Shown one piece after another: positions 10,482-21,360 of a DNA stretch of 64,000 nt. The notes under the pieces were generated by a model. It saw only the letters and a program-made list of their open reading frames with translations, did not search any database and was not told the DNA's origin. The translations under genes and the position numbers were made by a program. Each line of letters opens with the position of its first letter. Position 1 is the first letter of the stretch. The stretch comes from Hypericum androsaemum. Lineage: Eukaryota > Streptophyta > Magnoliopsida > Malpighiales > Hypericaceae. The stretch is from contig OZ023189.1 of assembly GCA_963995505.1 (NCBI GenBank), positions 3,361,155 through 3,425,154 on the forward strand, given 5' to 3'.

Positions 10482-12085
10482 TGATGAGTGTGAAAACACT
10501 CTATCATCTATGTATGTTTTAGTATTGATTTTCTATTGTTTCTAGTATGTTTGTTCGTTATTTGATATCATTGTCTCGTATTATGTGTTATGTTCGTTTT
10601 AGTATAGTCTTGTGATTTTTATTGTGATTCTTTCTTGATAGGAGTCTTGGTACGGTCATGGTGGACGTTCAACTGCCTAGGGACGCGTCATAGGCGATCG
10701 GATCAGTCGGGGCGATTGCCGTTTTACGAGACCCAAGAGAACGTGGAGCAAAACTGACCCCTTGCGACTCAAATGTCGATAACTTTCTCATATAAAGTCC
10801 AATGGAGACAAGAAAAGTGGCATTGGAAAGAAGACATCTGGAGCTACAACTTTGTCTTCATGGACTTCTTCAAATTCGGAGTCCAAGTGGGAGGAAAATC
10901 GTGTCTAAAGTTGACCTTCGAATCTGCCAACAAATCTGACGAGTGGGCCAAAGTTTAGGATTTGTTTTGGGCCCATTCTTGGGCATGGATAGTGAATTTC
11001 GTGGCTGGCACTCCTTAAGTCAAAAACTAGTCTAAATCCCTTCCTTGGATTCCACTAGCAACAACTTTAGACATTAGTGCTCCACTTCCATGATTTGAGC
11101 CAATTTGCCTCCCACTATCTTCCACTTTCTCTCCCACCAACACCTCCACCATTATGAACTCTTCCTCCCTCCTTGAACAAGAAATCCGTGGCTCTTTCCC
11201 CCTCTTCCAAAGAAATCCGTGGCTGCCAAAACAAGAGAGGAGGAGAGGAAAAACGTGGCCAATCTAGAGAAGAAGGAGAGGAAGCCATTGTTGAAGCTTG
11301 TGTAGGAAACTTGAAGGAAGAATATTGGAAGCTTGAAGACCATATTGAGCTTTCTCTTACTCTTTCCTTTAATGTTCTTGCTTTACTTGCTTTGTTCAAT
11401 GGATGTATTGAGATGTTTGATGAACATGTGTGAGTAGTTAATTTGTGAGTTTGGTGCCTTGATGGCACCTACTTAGCCAATGGTTTTGTGGGGTTAATAT
11501 GCTAAGGATTGTGAACTAGTTAATGTGTTTAATGCTTAATCTTGATTGATCACCTTGATTATGAACTAAGTTGATGTTAATCGCCGAGAGGGGTTAGGAT
11601 TAACGGACCATTTAACTAGTTAACTAGTTACCTATTGTTGAGAGATCACCTTAGGAGACTAGTTGTCCAAAGGTTGGTAATTATAGTTGGTGATTAGTTA
11701 GATTAGATGGCTAATTTGTCGCGAGAGCGTGGTTAGTTCATCTAAGTCTAGTTAAGAATCGATTTAGACTAATTTGTCGCGAGAGCGTTGATTAGTTGCT
11801 TACGAAACATCCGGACCATAACACGAACTCAATAAACTCCATATGCCATTTGGTTATTTAGGTTGTCATTGGTACCAAGCTCACTCTTGCTTTAATTGTT
11901 TAAACCATCATCTTGTTTAGTTGCAATTTCATTTTAAGTAGCTTATTGTGTTTGAAATTGACTCCTCCATTTCTTTGAGTCCTAAACTAGCGGTAAAGTC
12001 AAATTTGCGGACTAGCTTAGTCCTTGTGGGACGACAATCCCGTACTTAGTCTTTATTGCAAGAGGGGTGAAAATCCTTCCTTTCA
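10482..12085 (+). repeat. 5' LTR of the gypsy element
   Basis: It begins TGATGAGTGTGAAAACACTC and ends CCTTCCTTTCA. It is nearly identical to 18045-19648 and related to the solo LTR at 22327-23895. Open frames inside it recur in all copies because the DNA recurs; they look like no protein. Confidence 0.95.
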
Positions 12086-12087
12086 AT

Positions 12088-12105
12088 TGGCGCCGTTGCC
12101 GGGGA
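12088..12105 (+). promoter_or_regulatory. Primer binding site, tRNA-Asp
   Basis: TGGCGCCGTTGCCGGGGA, two bases after the LTR, is the complement of the 3' end of plant tRNA-Asp (GTC) including CCA, over 18 bases. Asp primers are usual for Athila-type elements. Confidence 0.9.
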
Positions 12106-12221
12106 TTAAGTACTAGACGCTTAATTTGGCTTACGAACTTGGATTAGGACTTTTTTTTTCTTTTGTTTACTTGGTTACTTAGTACCTTTGTTGTTTGTTT
12201 TGCAAGGTACTTGTTTGTCGC

Positions 12222-13307
12222 ATGCCCATCACTCGTTCCACCAACAACTTTCCGGTGGATATCGAAGCGGACATTGGATACTTGGAAAGGGTGTTGCGAC
12301 AAGAGAGAAGGACACAAGCAAGGATGAATCAATAACCTCATGTGCAAGAAGCTCCACAAGGAGCTCCGCAAGATGATGCGCAAGGAGTTGGAATTCCTCG
12401 AAGGTCTCTCATGGACTATGCTAGGCCCACCTTGAGAGGGGCAATGTCTGGAGTTCCGAGGCCTGCTATTCAAGCTAACACCTTCGAGATCAAGCCAGCG
12501 GTGATTCACATGCTCCAAGCTTCGGTCCAATTCTATGGATTACCGAATGAAGATCCCAACGACCATATTGCTAATTTTCTGGAGATAGCCGACACCTTCA
12601 AGCACAATGGAGTGACCAACGATGCTGTGAAGCTTAGGTTGTTCCCATTTACCTTGAAGGACAAAGCAAAGATATGGTATAAGAATCTGGTTGGGACAAA
12701 AATTACGACATGGGAAGAGCTAGCTAATGCCTTCCTTGACAAGTATTTTCCCTTCTCCAAGACCAATAGACTTGTGAAGGAGATTAACAACTTCCAACAA
12801 TTCGAGAATGAGTCGTTGAGTGAAGCTTGGGAGAGATTCAAGGGATTACAAAGGAGTTGTCCACACCACAATATACCAGAGGAGTCTTTACTCCAAACTT
12901 TCTACTTTGGACTTGGACCCTCTACAAGGGGGACGGTTGATGCTGCCTCAAATGGATCCTTTTTGAGAAGAGAAAGAGATGATGCCTACCACATCATGGA
13001 AGAATTAGCAGCTACAACCATCCTTATGGCAAATGAGAGAGGAAGACAACCTATTGACCAGCAAAAGGGAGTAATTGATGTTGATGTTGCCTCCTCTATT
13101 CAAGCCCAATTGGCAATGTTGGCAAGAAAAGTGAACGATCTTAGCTTGAACAATACCAATGTGGCAGCCGTAAGGACGACTTGTGAAGCATGTGGAAATG
13201 TTGGCCACGGGATGCAAGAATGTGCTATGATGAACACGGAAATGGAGCAAGCACACTTTGTTGGTGGCCAAGGATAAGGACAAAGCCAAGGTCAAGGAGC
13301 AAATAGG
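12222..13307 (+). pseudogene. gag (capsid/nucleocapsid) of the gypsy element, two premature ochre stops
   Basis: The frame starts at the ATG at 12222 (MPITRSTNNFPVDIE) and stays in one phase through to 15221, broken only by TAA at 12333-12335 and at 13275-13277. The main open part (12342-13277) holds the plant retrotransposon gag domain (DPNDHIANFLEIADTFKHNG, ITTWEELANAFLDKYFP, ESLSEAWERFKGLQRSCPHH) and a CCHC zinc knuckle CEACGNVGHGMQEC. Both stops sit where glutamine (CAA) is expected in the Q-rich context, so each is explained by a single C-to-T change, a common outcome of cytosine methylation. The second stop separates gag from the protease frame. Confidence 0.88.
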
Positions 13308-15221
13308 ATGGGAAATAACCCATATTCCTCCACCTACAATCCGGGGTGGAGAAATCACCCAAACTTCTCTTGGAAGGGAGGGAATAGTGTCGAGAACATG
13401 GCGATTGTTCCGGATAAGGGACTTCCTCTTCGTACTACACAACAAGGACCTCCTCCGGGTTTCCAACCACGTTTCTCCTTGATGGATCGGATGGGAGCTA
13501 TTGAGGAGAGGTTTGACAAGATGGAAAAGTTTATGCAAGACGTTGGAGGGGTGGTTAGCCAGCAAGGCCAAATTTTGGCCGCCATACAACAACAAGCATC
13601 AAGGCAAGATAGCTTTGAACAAATCCTCAAAGGTCAAGCAACCGCCATGCATAATATAGAGAGGCAACTTGGGAAAATAGCAAGTGCAAGTGCCCACAGA
13701 GCGTCCGGCTCTCTTCCAAGCTCCACAGAAGTGAATCCTCGAGGAAATGTGTGTGCAATTTCTTTAAGAAGTGGTAAGGAAATAGCTTCTGAATTTTCAA
13801 CCCGGAAGAACAATGATGATCCTATGGAAGCCAATGAGGAGGAGAAAGAAGTAGAGGCAAAGGGAAAGAGAAGTCCACCGGTTGAGATTGGTGAAGAAGA
13901 AGTCTACGTGCCACCACCACCTAAAGCTCCTCGACTACCATTCCCTCAAAGAGTGAAGAAGAAGAATGTGATGGATGACAAGTTTATTGGCTTCATGGAG
14001 AAGATGAAGAACATCCAGATCAGTGTTTCTTTTCTTGAGATGTTGGATCAATTGCCGCAATACTCGAAGTTTCTCAAGGAACTCATCACTAAGAAGAGGA
14101 AGTGGAAAGATGGAGAGACGGTGGCCCTCACAGAGAAGTGTAGCTCTCTCATCTCTAAAGATCTCCCGACAAAGTTAAAAGATCCGGAGAGTTTCACTAT
14201 TCCTGGTAGAGTTGGTGATGTTGAGTTTCCCAAGTGCTTATGTGATTTAGGCGCTAGCATCAACTTGATGCCTTTGTCTACTATGAGGAGACTTGGTTTA
14301 TGTGAGGTGAAACCAACTTCGATGCGTCTCCAATTGGCAGACCAAACCATGAAGAAGCCATTCGGGGTTGTGGAGGATGTATTGTTGAAGATTGATAAGT
14401 TTATCTTCCCCGTGGACTTTGTGGTGCTAGATTTTGATGAAGACAAGAGTTGTCCATTAATCCTTGGCCGGCCATTTCTCAATACGGCACGTGCCTTGGT
14501 GGATGTACATGAAGGAAGATTGGTCCTCCGAATAGGGGAGGAGAAAGTTGAGTTCAAGATGTCCAATGCAATGCATCACCCTCTTGATGAAGGCGTGTGT
14601 ATGAAGCTTAATATGGTTGATGATGGTGTCATCAAGTTGGGCAAGGAGAGCTCATTGAAGATTGAAGGGGGAATAGATGACAAGGATGACTTGAAAGAGC
14701 CACCCTCCCATTTACAATATGCATTCTTAAAGGATGAAAGAAGACTTCCCATCATCATCTCCAACAAGCTCTCTGAGGAGCAAGAGGAGACGGTGCTTGA
14801 AGTGGTTAACCAGCGGAGTAAGGGAATGGGGTGCCAACAATCTGAGATAAAGGGGATAAATCCTAACATGATTATACATTACATCCACTTAGAGGAGGAA
14901 GCCAAGCCGGGAGTAGAAAGGCTTAACAAGGCGGAGAAGACCAAAAGATCACATGATGCCCACATCGTGAAGAAAGAGTTCAAGAAGGGTGATCAAGTGC
15001 TACTCTACAATTCCCGTTTGAAGCTTTTTCCGGGAAAACACAAGTCCAAGTGGAGTGGACCTTACAAGGTGGTGAAGGTTTTTCCATTTGGAACCCTCAA
15101 ATTGGAAAGAAGCAATGGAGGAGTGTTCAAGGTGAATGGCCAAAGGTGCAAGATTTGCCTTGGTGGTAATATGGAACGACAAGCGGAAGTGCACTCCGTC
15201 ACCTCACCCTCCAATGCATGA
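13308..15221 (+). CDS. Gag C-terminus and aspartic protease fused in frame to the integrase C-terminus
   Basis: A 637-residue open frame, in phase with gag. Order: gag C-terminal linker with a coiled-coil-like stretch (about residues 60-135); retropepsin-like protease at about 300-410, with active site CLCDLGASINLMP and the second motif LILGRPFL; the start of the reverse transcriptase region (LPIIISNKLSEEQEE and EIKGINPN, about 485-525); then abruptly the integrase C-terminal region (KTKRSHDAH, EFKKGDQVLLYNSRLKLFPG, KWSGPYKVVKVFPFG, about 555-615). RT, RNase H and the integrase catalytic core are gone, yet the junction near residue 530-550 preserves the frame. The protein could still act as structural Gag-protease if the upstream stops are bypassed or intact relatives exist. 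Confidence 0.88.
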   Translation: MGNNPYSSTYNPGWRNHPNFSWKGGNSVENMAIVPDKGLPLRTTQQGPPPGFQPRFSLMDRMGAIEERFDKMEKFMQDVGGVVSQQGQILAAIQQQASRQDSFEQILKGQATAMHNIERQLGKIASASAHRASGSLPSSTEVNPRGNVCAISLRSGKEIASEFSTRKNNDDPMEANEEEKEVEAKGKRSPPVEIGEEEVYVPPPPKAPRLPFPQRVKKKNVMDDKFIGFMEKMKNIQISVSFLEMLDQLPQYSKFLKELITKKRKWKDGETVALTEKCSSLISKDLPTKLKDPESFTIPGRVGDVEFPKCLCDLGASINLMPLSTMRRLGLCEVKPTSMRLQLADQTMKKPFGVVEDVLLKIDKFIFPVDFVVLDFDEDKSCPLILGRPFLNTARALVDVHEGRLVLRIGEEKVEFKMSNAMHHPLDEGVCMKLNMVDDGVIKLGKESSLKIEGGIDDKDDLKEPPSHLQYAFLKDERRLPIIISNKLSEEQEETVLEVVNQRSKGMGCQQSEIKGINPNMIIHYIHLEEEAKPGVERLNKAEKTKRSHDAHIVKKEFKKGDQVLLYNSRLKLFPGKHKSKWSGPYKVVKVFPFGTLKLERSNGGVFKVNGQRCKICLGGNMERQAEVHSVTSPSNA

Positions 15222-15495
15222 ACAAGGGGAGTAAAGTCAAGCTAACGACTATAACTTAGCATGTTTTTGTATTGTCTTTATATTGTCATAATTTTATGTG
15301 TGTGTTTCTTTTTATATGTTGTGTTTTTTTTTTTTTTGTCAGCATTTTGTGGTGTTAGTTTCATGCTTACGGGATCTCCCGCATTTTGTAGGTGCTTAGG
15401 ACGGCTGGATGATCGACAAGACACTTGGGGGCGTAGCCCCCGCCGTGGCCAAACTGGGATCGACCTATGGCTCAACGAGGAGGAAATTTCTCTGG
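15222..15495. other. Non-coding spacer after the pol remnant
   Basis: T-rich sequence without coding signal linking the integrase C-terminus to the tandem repeat array. Confidence 0.6.
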
Positions 15496-15830
15496 GTTGG
15501 CGGACGCCAGGTCCTTGGCGTACGCCAGGAACGTTATAGAGAAATCGACCATCGGGATGTTGGCGGACGCCAGGTCCTTGGCGTACGCCAGGAATGTTAC
15601 AGAGAAATCGACCATCGGGATGTTGGCGGACGCCAGGTCCTTGGCGTACGCCAGGAACGTTACAGAGAAATCGACCGTCGGGATGTTGGCGGACGCCATG
15701 TCCTTGGCGTACGCCAGGTGACTTACAGAGGGGCTGAGAATTTCGGGATTGGCGGACGCCATCTACTTGGCGTACGCCAACCAACTTACAGAGGGGCTCG
15801 AGCATTCAGGAGTTGGCGTCCTGCCGTAAA
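15496..15830. repeat. 63-bp tandem repeat array with palindromic cores
   Basis: Units begin near 15496, 15559, 15622, 15685 and 15748, a steady 63-bp period, and a partial sixth begins near 15812. The first three are almost identical and the last ones diverge. Each full unit carries TGGCGGACGCCA and the perfect 12-bp palindrome TGGCGTACGCCA about 6 bp apart. As 63 is divisible by three, open frames pass through on both strands; these are artefacts. Tandem repeats between pol and the 3' LTR are known in the Tat/Athila group. Confidence 0.9.
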
Positions 15831-18028
15831 AAGGGCATATCTTAGAGCTCGATCATCCGATGGCGCTGATTCTTGTTGTTATGGAAAGCTAAGAGATAGG
15901 CCTAAAACTTTGTAGTTGATGATTTCTTCTAGTTCGGGGTGGAAGGAGTCTCAAATCGAAGGAATATAAAGGCCACTGTCTTGAAAAATCTCTGTAAGTC
16001 CGCATAGAGGAAAAACGCAGAAGCCACGGTCGTGGCTCAGCCAAGCCAAAACATGCCACAGTCGTGACCAACTCTCGTGATGCCAGTTGATGGAGAAACT
16101 AGCAGGGTCATGAAAGGTGTTCAGCATGGGATTATCTCCTTAAACTTATACGCATGAAAGAACTCAAGAATATTTGGCAGCAAGTATTGAGAAAGAGGAT
16201 ACATGAGGTACGAGATGCTGAATATATTGATGGGATCGAAGGTATTCAGATGACTGGAACTGGATGAGATCTATCCGATGATGGGAATACCGCCTCTCCT
16301 GGAGCAGATTGCAAAAGGATGGTGATCATAACCCCGGTGGTGGTGTCGTAAAGCTTTTAGACATGTCCCCATCAGACTCAATAGGAAGCTTTGGTATTCA
16401 AAACCATATCAACCTTCTCCACCTCAAGACTAAGGGGAGTTTCCTAGCACCTTATTTTTCCTTAGTTATTTTCTTGTCTTCGTGATGTTTTCAAGTTTGC
16501 TATATGTCTTTGTGATGTCTTGTTCTTCATGTTTGTTTGATGTTCTTGCTTGGCTCGTATTGCAATTGTTAGTATAGTCAATTGTTTAGATGTATATGTG
16601 CTTCCTCCACCTTGAGGACAAGGTGTTCTTCAAGTGTGGGGGTGTGGTTCCACTTAGGAATCCTTTATGTGTTTAGCTATGGTTTGTCTTGTTTAGGCAA
16701 TGATTTGGCATGAATTTTTCAAAATTTGACCCCCTTCAAAATTCTTTAACTTATGTTAGAAGCTCACCACACACCTAGTTAGGAAATGAACTCGAGCACA
16801 AGGCCTAAGAACTTGTAGAAATCTCACCCTCGGTTGTTTAGACTAGTGGTCTCATTATGTAGATTAGACTAGAGGGTTGATGAGTGACCTTGTGAGGAAC
16901 TTTGAGCCGAAGGAGGGGACAACCGTCTTCATTGATTCATGAGGTACCTACATGAGTTCGGTTGATCAAGGTATCCTACTAGTACTTGACATGGTCTTGG
17001 TTGTGTGGCGTTAGTGAATGACGGGGGTTAATCCTTTGAAATTGAGCCTAGAGCTTTAGTGCCAAGAACCTTTATATCCTTTGCTTTAACCCTTTGAGCC
17101 TAGCCATTCATTGATCATATTATATGTATACCAACTTTAAGCCTTATATCCACCATCCTCCCGACCTTTGGTCATCCGATCCGAGGACACATAGGTTTAC
17201 ACCTTTTGGGGATGTTATGTATTGGGTTTAGTTGGTAGCTTAGTGTTCATGTGGGTTGATTCTTTGAGAATTTGGGTAATTGAGAGGCCATACAAAGAAG
17301 CCGAGTTCTTGCCTAGAAAATGCCAAGTGTGTGTTAGTAGAAAGAAAGAAAAGAAAAAAAAAGATAAAAAAAGAAGAAAAGAAAGAAAGAAAAGTGAAGG
17401 TTGAATAAGGCATTTATAATTGGCATAACTAGTGCTACACGGTCTTAAAAAATGGGTGAATTTTGGGAGTGTGATTTAACTACTTATGGTGAAGATGTTT
17501 AGAATAGACGAGTGACTAGAGTACTTTTGTAACATGTCCTCGGATTGGGTGGTTTAACTACTATCCATACATATTTCCTCACTTTTACCTTAGCCCCATT
17601 ACAACCCGATTGAAAGCTCCCGGTTCACGAGCAACCACACGACTTTGAGACACTGTTGAGTAGGACGTAGGATACTTTGAAAGACATCGATCATGTATGC
17701 GAGAGATAGGAAGTTGGCTACTTACAATTCGTGAGCTAAAATTTCCGAACCTCTGAGTGGTTAACCTTCTAGTGTCTTTTACATAGTGATAACACTTGAT
17801 TAAACCACCGAGTGGTGAGATGTCTACCGGTTCTTACTCTTTGTGTTTGAGTTGATGTACAAGCTAGGTTGTGTGATAATACTTTTGATGTGAGTTTGAA
17901 ATTTTGAGGGGAGTTAAATTGTGAATTAATCATGCCTAGTCTTGTCCTTGTCATATTTTCTTTCTTACGTGATTGTGTTTGTGATTGTGATTGTGTTTGT
18001 ATGAGCATTGCTTGAGGACAAGCAATGA
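15831..18028. other. Long 3' non-coding region of the gypsy element with a duplicated polypurine-tract block
   Basis: About 2.2 kb without a credible open frame. Athila elements often have an envelope-like ORF here; none was recognised. At 16611-16646 the block CTTGAGGACAAG..TTCAAGTGTGGGGGTGTG nearly repeats the sequence just before the 3' LTR (18011-18046). A purine-rich (A/G) run lies at 17338-17400. Confidence 0.6.
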
Positions 18029-18044
18029 TTCAAGTGTGGGGGTG
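18029..18044 (+). promoter_or_regulatory. Polypurine tract before the 3' LTR
   Basis: TTCAAGTGTGGGGGTG abuts the 3' LTR start TGATGAG. It is the expected primer site for plus-strand synthesis in this group. Confidence 0.8.
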
Positions 18045-19648
18045 TGATGAGTGTGAAAACACTCTATCATCTATGTATGTTTTAGTATTGATTTTCTATT
18101 GTTTCTAGTATGTTTGTTCGTTATTTGATATCATTGTCTCGTATTATGTGTTATGTTCGTTTTAGTATAGTCTTGTGATTTTTATTGTGATTATTTCTTG
18201 ATAGGAGTCTTGGTACGGTCATGGTGGACGTTCAACTGCCTAGGGACGCGTCATAGGCGATCGGATCAGTCGGGGCGATTGCCGTTTTACGAGACCCAAG
18301 AGAACGTGGAGCAAAACTGACCCCTTGCGACTCAAATGTCGATAAATTTCTCATATGAAGTCCAATGGAGACAAAAAAAGTGGCATTGGAAAGAAGACAT
18401 CTGGAGCTACAACTTTGTCTTCATGGACTTCTTCAAATTCGGAGTCCAAGTGGGAGGAAAATCATGTCTAAAGTTGACCTTCGAATCTGCCAACAAATCT
18501 GACGAGTGGGCCAAAGTTTAGGATTTGTTTTGGGCCCATTCTTGGGCATGGATAGTGAATTTCGTGGCTGGCACTCCTTAAGCCAAAAACTTGTCTAAAT
18601 CCCTTCCTTGGATTCCACTAGCAACAACTTTAGACATTAGTGCTCCACTTCCATGATTTGAGCCAATTTGCCTCCCACTATCTTCCACTTTCTCTCCCAC
18701 CAACACCTCCACCATTATGAACTCTTCCTCCCTCCTTGAACAAGAAATCCGTGGCTCTTTCCCCCTCTTCCAAAGAAATCCGTGGCTGCCAAAACAAGAG
18801 AGGAGGAGAGGAAAAACGTGGCCAATCTAGAGAAGAAGGAGAGGAAGCCATTGTTGAAGCTTGTGTAGGAAACTTGAAGGAAGAATATTGGAAGCTTGAA
18901 GACCATATTGAGCTTTCTCTTACTCTTTCCTTTAATGTTCTTGCTTTACTTGCTTTGTTCAATGGATGTATTGAGATGTTTGATGAACATGTGTGAGTAG
19001 TTAATTTGTGAGTTTGGTGCCTTGATGGCACCTACTTAGCCAATGGTTTTGTGGGGTTAATATGCTAAGGATTGTGAACTAGTTAATGTGTTTAATGCTT
19101 AATCTTGATTGATCACCTTGATTATGAACTAAGTTGATGTTAATCGCCGAGAGGGGTTAGGATTAACGGACCATTTAACTAGTTAACTAGTTACCTATTG
19201 TTGAGAGATCACCTTAGGAGACTAGTTGTCCAAAGGTTGGTAATTATAGTTGGTGATTAGTTAGATTAGATGGCTAATTTATCGCGAGAGCGTGGTTAGT
19301 TCATCTAAGTCTAGTTAAGAATCGATTTAGACTAATTTGTCGCGAGAGCGTTGATTAGTTACTTACGAAACATCCGGACCATAACACGAACTCAATAAAC
19401 CCCATATGCCATTTGGTTATTTAGGTTGTCATTGGTACCAAGCTCACTCTTGCTTTAATTGTTTAAACCATCATCTTGTTTAGTTGCAATTTCATTTTAA
19501 GTAGCTTATTGTGTTTGAAATTGACTCCTCCATTTCTTTGAGTCCTAAACTAGCGGTAAAGTCAAATTTGCGGACTAGCTTAGTCCTTGTGGGACGACAA
19601 TCCCGTACTTACTCTTTATTGCAAGAGGGGTGAAAATCCTTCCTTTCA
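18045..19648 (+). repeat. 3' LTR of the gypsy element
   Basis: 1604 bp, the same length as the 5' LTR, with about 11 substitutions and no indels seen by eye. It runs from TGATGAGTG to CCTTTCA and is followed directly by LINE ORF1 sequence. Confidence 0.95.
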
Positions 19649-19834
19649 CCCAGCCCCACCGGACCCTCCAGTTAAACCCTATCCCCATCCCCACCTAAAC
19701 CCCTCAACCACTCCCTCCTCTACCCCATCCTTCACTACTCAAAGCGAAACTAGCCGCCACTATGAACTCCATGCCAACAGCCTCAAAACCCTAGCCCCAG
19801 TATCACCCCCACTCCCCTACCTCACAGATCTTAC

Positions 19835-20811
19835 TTGGACTCGGTCCATGGTCGGGCAGAGCCCTACCTCCCGAATAGGGAACCAGAGGAAGACTGGCTA
19901 TCCTCTATTGAGGCCACACTTGACACCAAGTCTGACCCTTCTGAACTGCTGGTACATCTTTCTCCTTATGCTTTGCAGCAGATTGAGCAACCTTTGAGGC
20001 GCACAGCAGTCCTAAAGGTTCTGGGCAAGACCATTGTGTTCAAGACTCTCCAAGAAAGAATCCAATAGATTTGGTGCCCCAAGGCCGAGGTCTGGCTTGT
20101 TGATATGCCCCACAATTACTACCTAGCTTGCTTCATGCTAGAAGAGGACTTAAATGTTGCAGTTCAGGGGGCCCTTGGCTGGTCCAGGACCACAACCTAA
20201 CAGTTGAACCATGGGATAGCAACTTCCAACTGGAAGATCGGGAGGTCCAGAGAGCAAAGGTCTGGTTCCGTCTTCCTAACCTCCATATCCAATTTTATAA
20301 CAACAACCTGCTTCGTGTGGTTGCGGAAGCTATAGGGAATCCGAGTAAGCTTGACCCAAATACGGAGGGGAAGCTGAGGGGCCATTTCGCTCGCCTGAGT
20401 ACTGAGGTTGACCTCTCCAATCCTCTCGTTATGAAGATTATGATCGATGGCGTATCGCAGAAGGTGGAATACGAAGGGCTCCATATTATTTGCTTTCACT
20501 TTGGTTGCTATGGCCATTTCAAGGAGGCCTGTCCTCACCTGCCAAAGTCAACAAAAACAACGGCGGAGCCGGGGGATAGGAAGCGAGAGCTGGAGGCTCT
20601 TGACAGCCAGCCTCCTGTCACGAGCAAAAACCCTAATCCTTTGGGGATAGGGCAACAGGAAGCCAATCTTAGCTCTTGGATGCTTGTCCTCAGGAAGGGA
20701 AAACCTACTTGGGCTGCCGGGACGAGGACTGACCACCTTACTGGAAATAGGTATAACATTCTCCTACAAACAGCTAATAAAGATGCTGAGGTGGAAAGTG
20801 TTGTGGGGTAG
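19835..20811 (+). pseudogene. LINE ORF1 protein (DUF4283 plus zinc knuckle), disrupted
   Basis: The first part (19835-20068) has EPEEDWLSSIEATLD and LGKTIVFKTLQERIQ followed by TAG. Homology continues (IWCPKAEVWLVDM, GGPWLVQDHNLTVEPWD, AKVWFRLPNLHIQFYN, VEYEGLHIICFHFGCYGHF) with a frame change near 20150. This is the DUF4283/zf-CCHC_4 arrangement of plant L1 ORF1 RNA-binding proteins. The knuckle CFHFGCYGHFKEAC is off-pattern, lacking the usual CxxC spacing. Confidence 0.82.
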
Positions 20812-21360
20812 CCCAGGATCTTCAGAAGCCCGGTAGTTGCTGAAGATGGGCCTTCCTGTCAAGGCCCAAGTAGAGCCCCAAAGACAAACCAAGGCCCCAA
20901 CAGCAAGAAACCACTAACCCCCGCCTAAGGAAAGCCTAGAGCCAACCAAGCAAATAAGAGGGTCCGCTAGGAAGATAACATTCTAGGGGTTAAGTTTAAT
21001 GAAGCGCTGGCCCGACTCAAGAAGAAGGAGAACCAGAACCCAAACTCGTCCACCTCTGCCCATGGTATGCCCTCCATGCAAGTGTCCCACCAGTCCCCCC
21101 CTCTGGCGCCCGTTGTTACTGCCCAGGTTGTAGCTCATGAGGGAGGCCTGGCCTCGAAACCTGGGACTGCCCATTCTTCAGGGGAGGAGGATAGAGGAAA
21201 GTATGATGCTGGACTAGGAGAACCCCAGAGAAGAGAAGGTAAGGAGGCCGCCGCCCCTAACCAAATTGGCCTGTCAGGGCCGAATGAAGATTATACACAT
21301 GTTGGGCTCGCTTGACTGGGTGAGATTGCCCCTCTCCATACTCCATCTTTTAATGGATTT

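Larger units (their letters stand above)
10482..19648 (+). mobile_element. Athila-like Ty3-gypsy retrotransposon, non-autonomous deletion derivative
   Basis: Two LTRs of exactly equal length (1604 bp; TGATGAGTG to CCTTTCA) flank an internal region with a tRNA-Asp primer site, one gag-protease frame, a 63-bp tandem repeat array and a purine-rich tract before the 3' LTR. I count about 11 differences between the LTRs (near 0.7%), so insertion was recent. The flanking pentamers CCCTG (10477-10481) and CCCAG (19649-19653) differ by one base. The gag and protease resemble the Athila/Tat group. Reverse transcriptase, RNase H and most of integrase are missing, so movement needs helper enzymes. It appears inserted into a LINE. 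Confidence 0.93.

Noticed and set aside
15496..15830. CRISPR-like repeat array
   Set aside because: The spacers are as alike as the repeats, the period is 63 bp, and it lies inside a plant retrotransposon.
15278..15915. Repetitive proteins (GVRQ.., ADARSLAYAR..) on both strands
   Set aside because: They come from a 63-bp DNA repeat whose length is a multiple of three, so every frame without a stop stays open.
11115..19031. Identical 117- and 86-codon frames near 11.2 kb and 18.7 kb
   Set aside because: They lie in the two LTRs of one retrotransposon and recur only because the LTR recurs.
10477..19653. Perfect target duplication of the gypsy element
   Set aside because: The flanks are CCCTG and CCCAG, one mismatch; recorded as near-match only, with the LTR ends fixed by the solo LTR's perfect GTTGG duplication.
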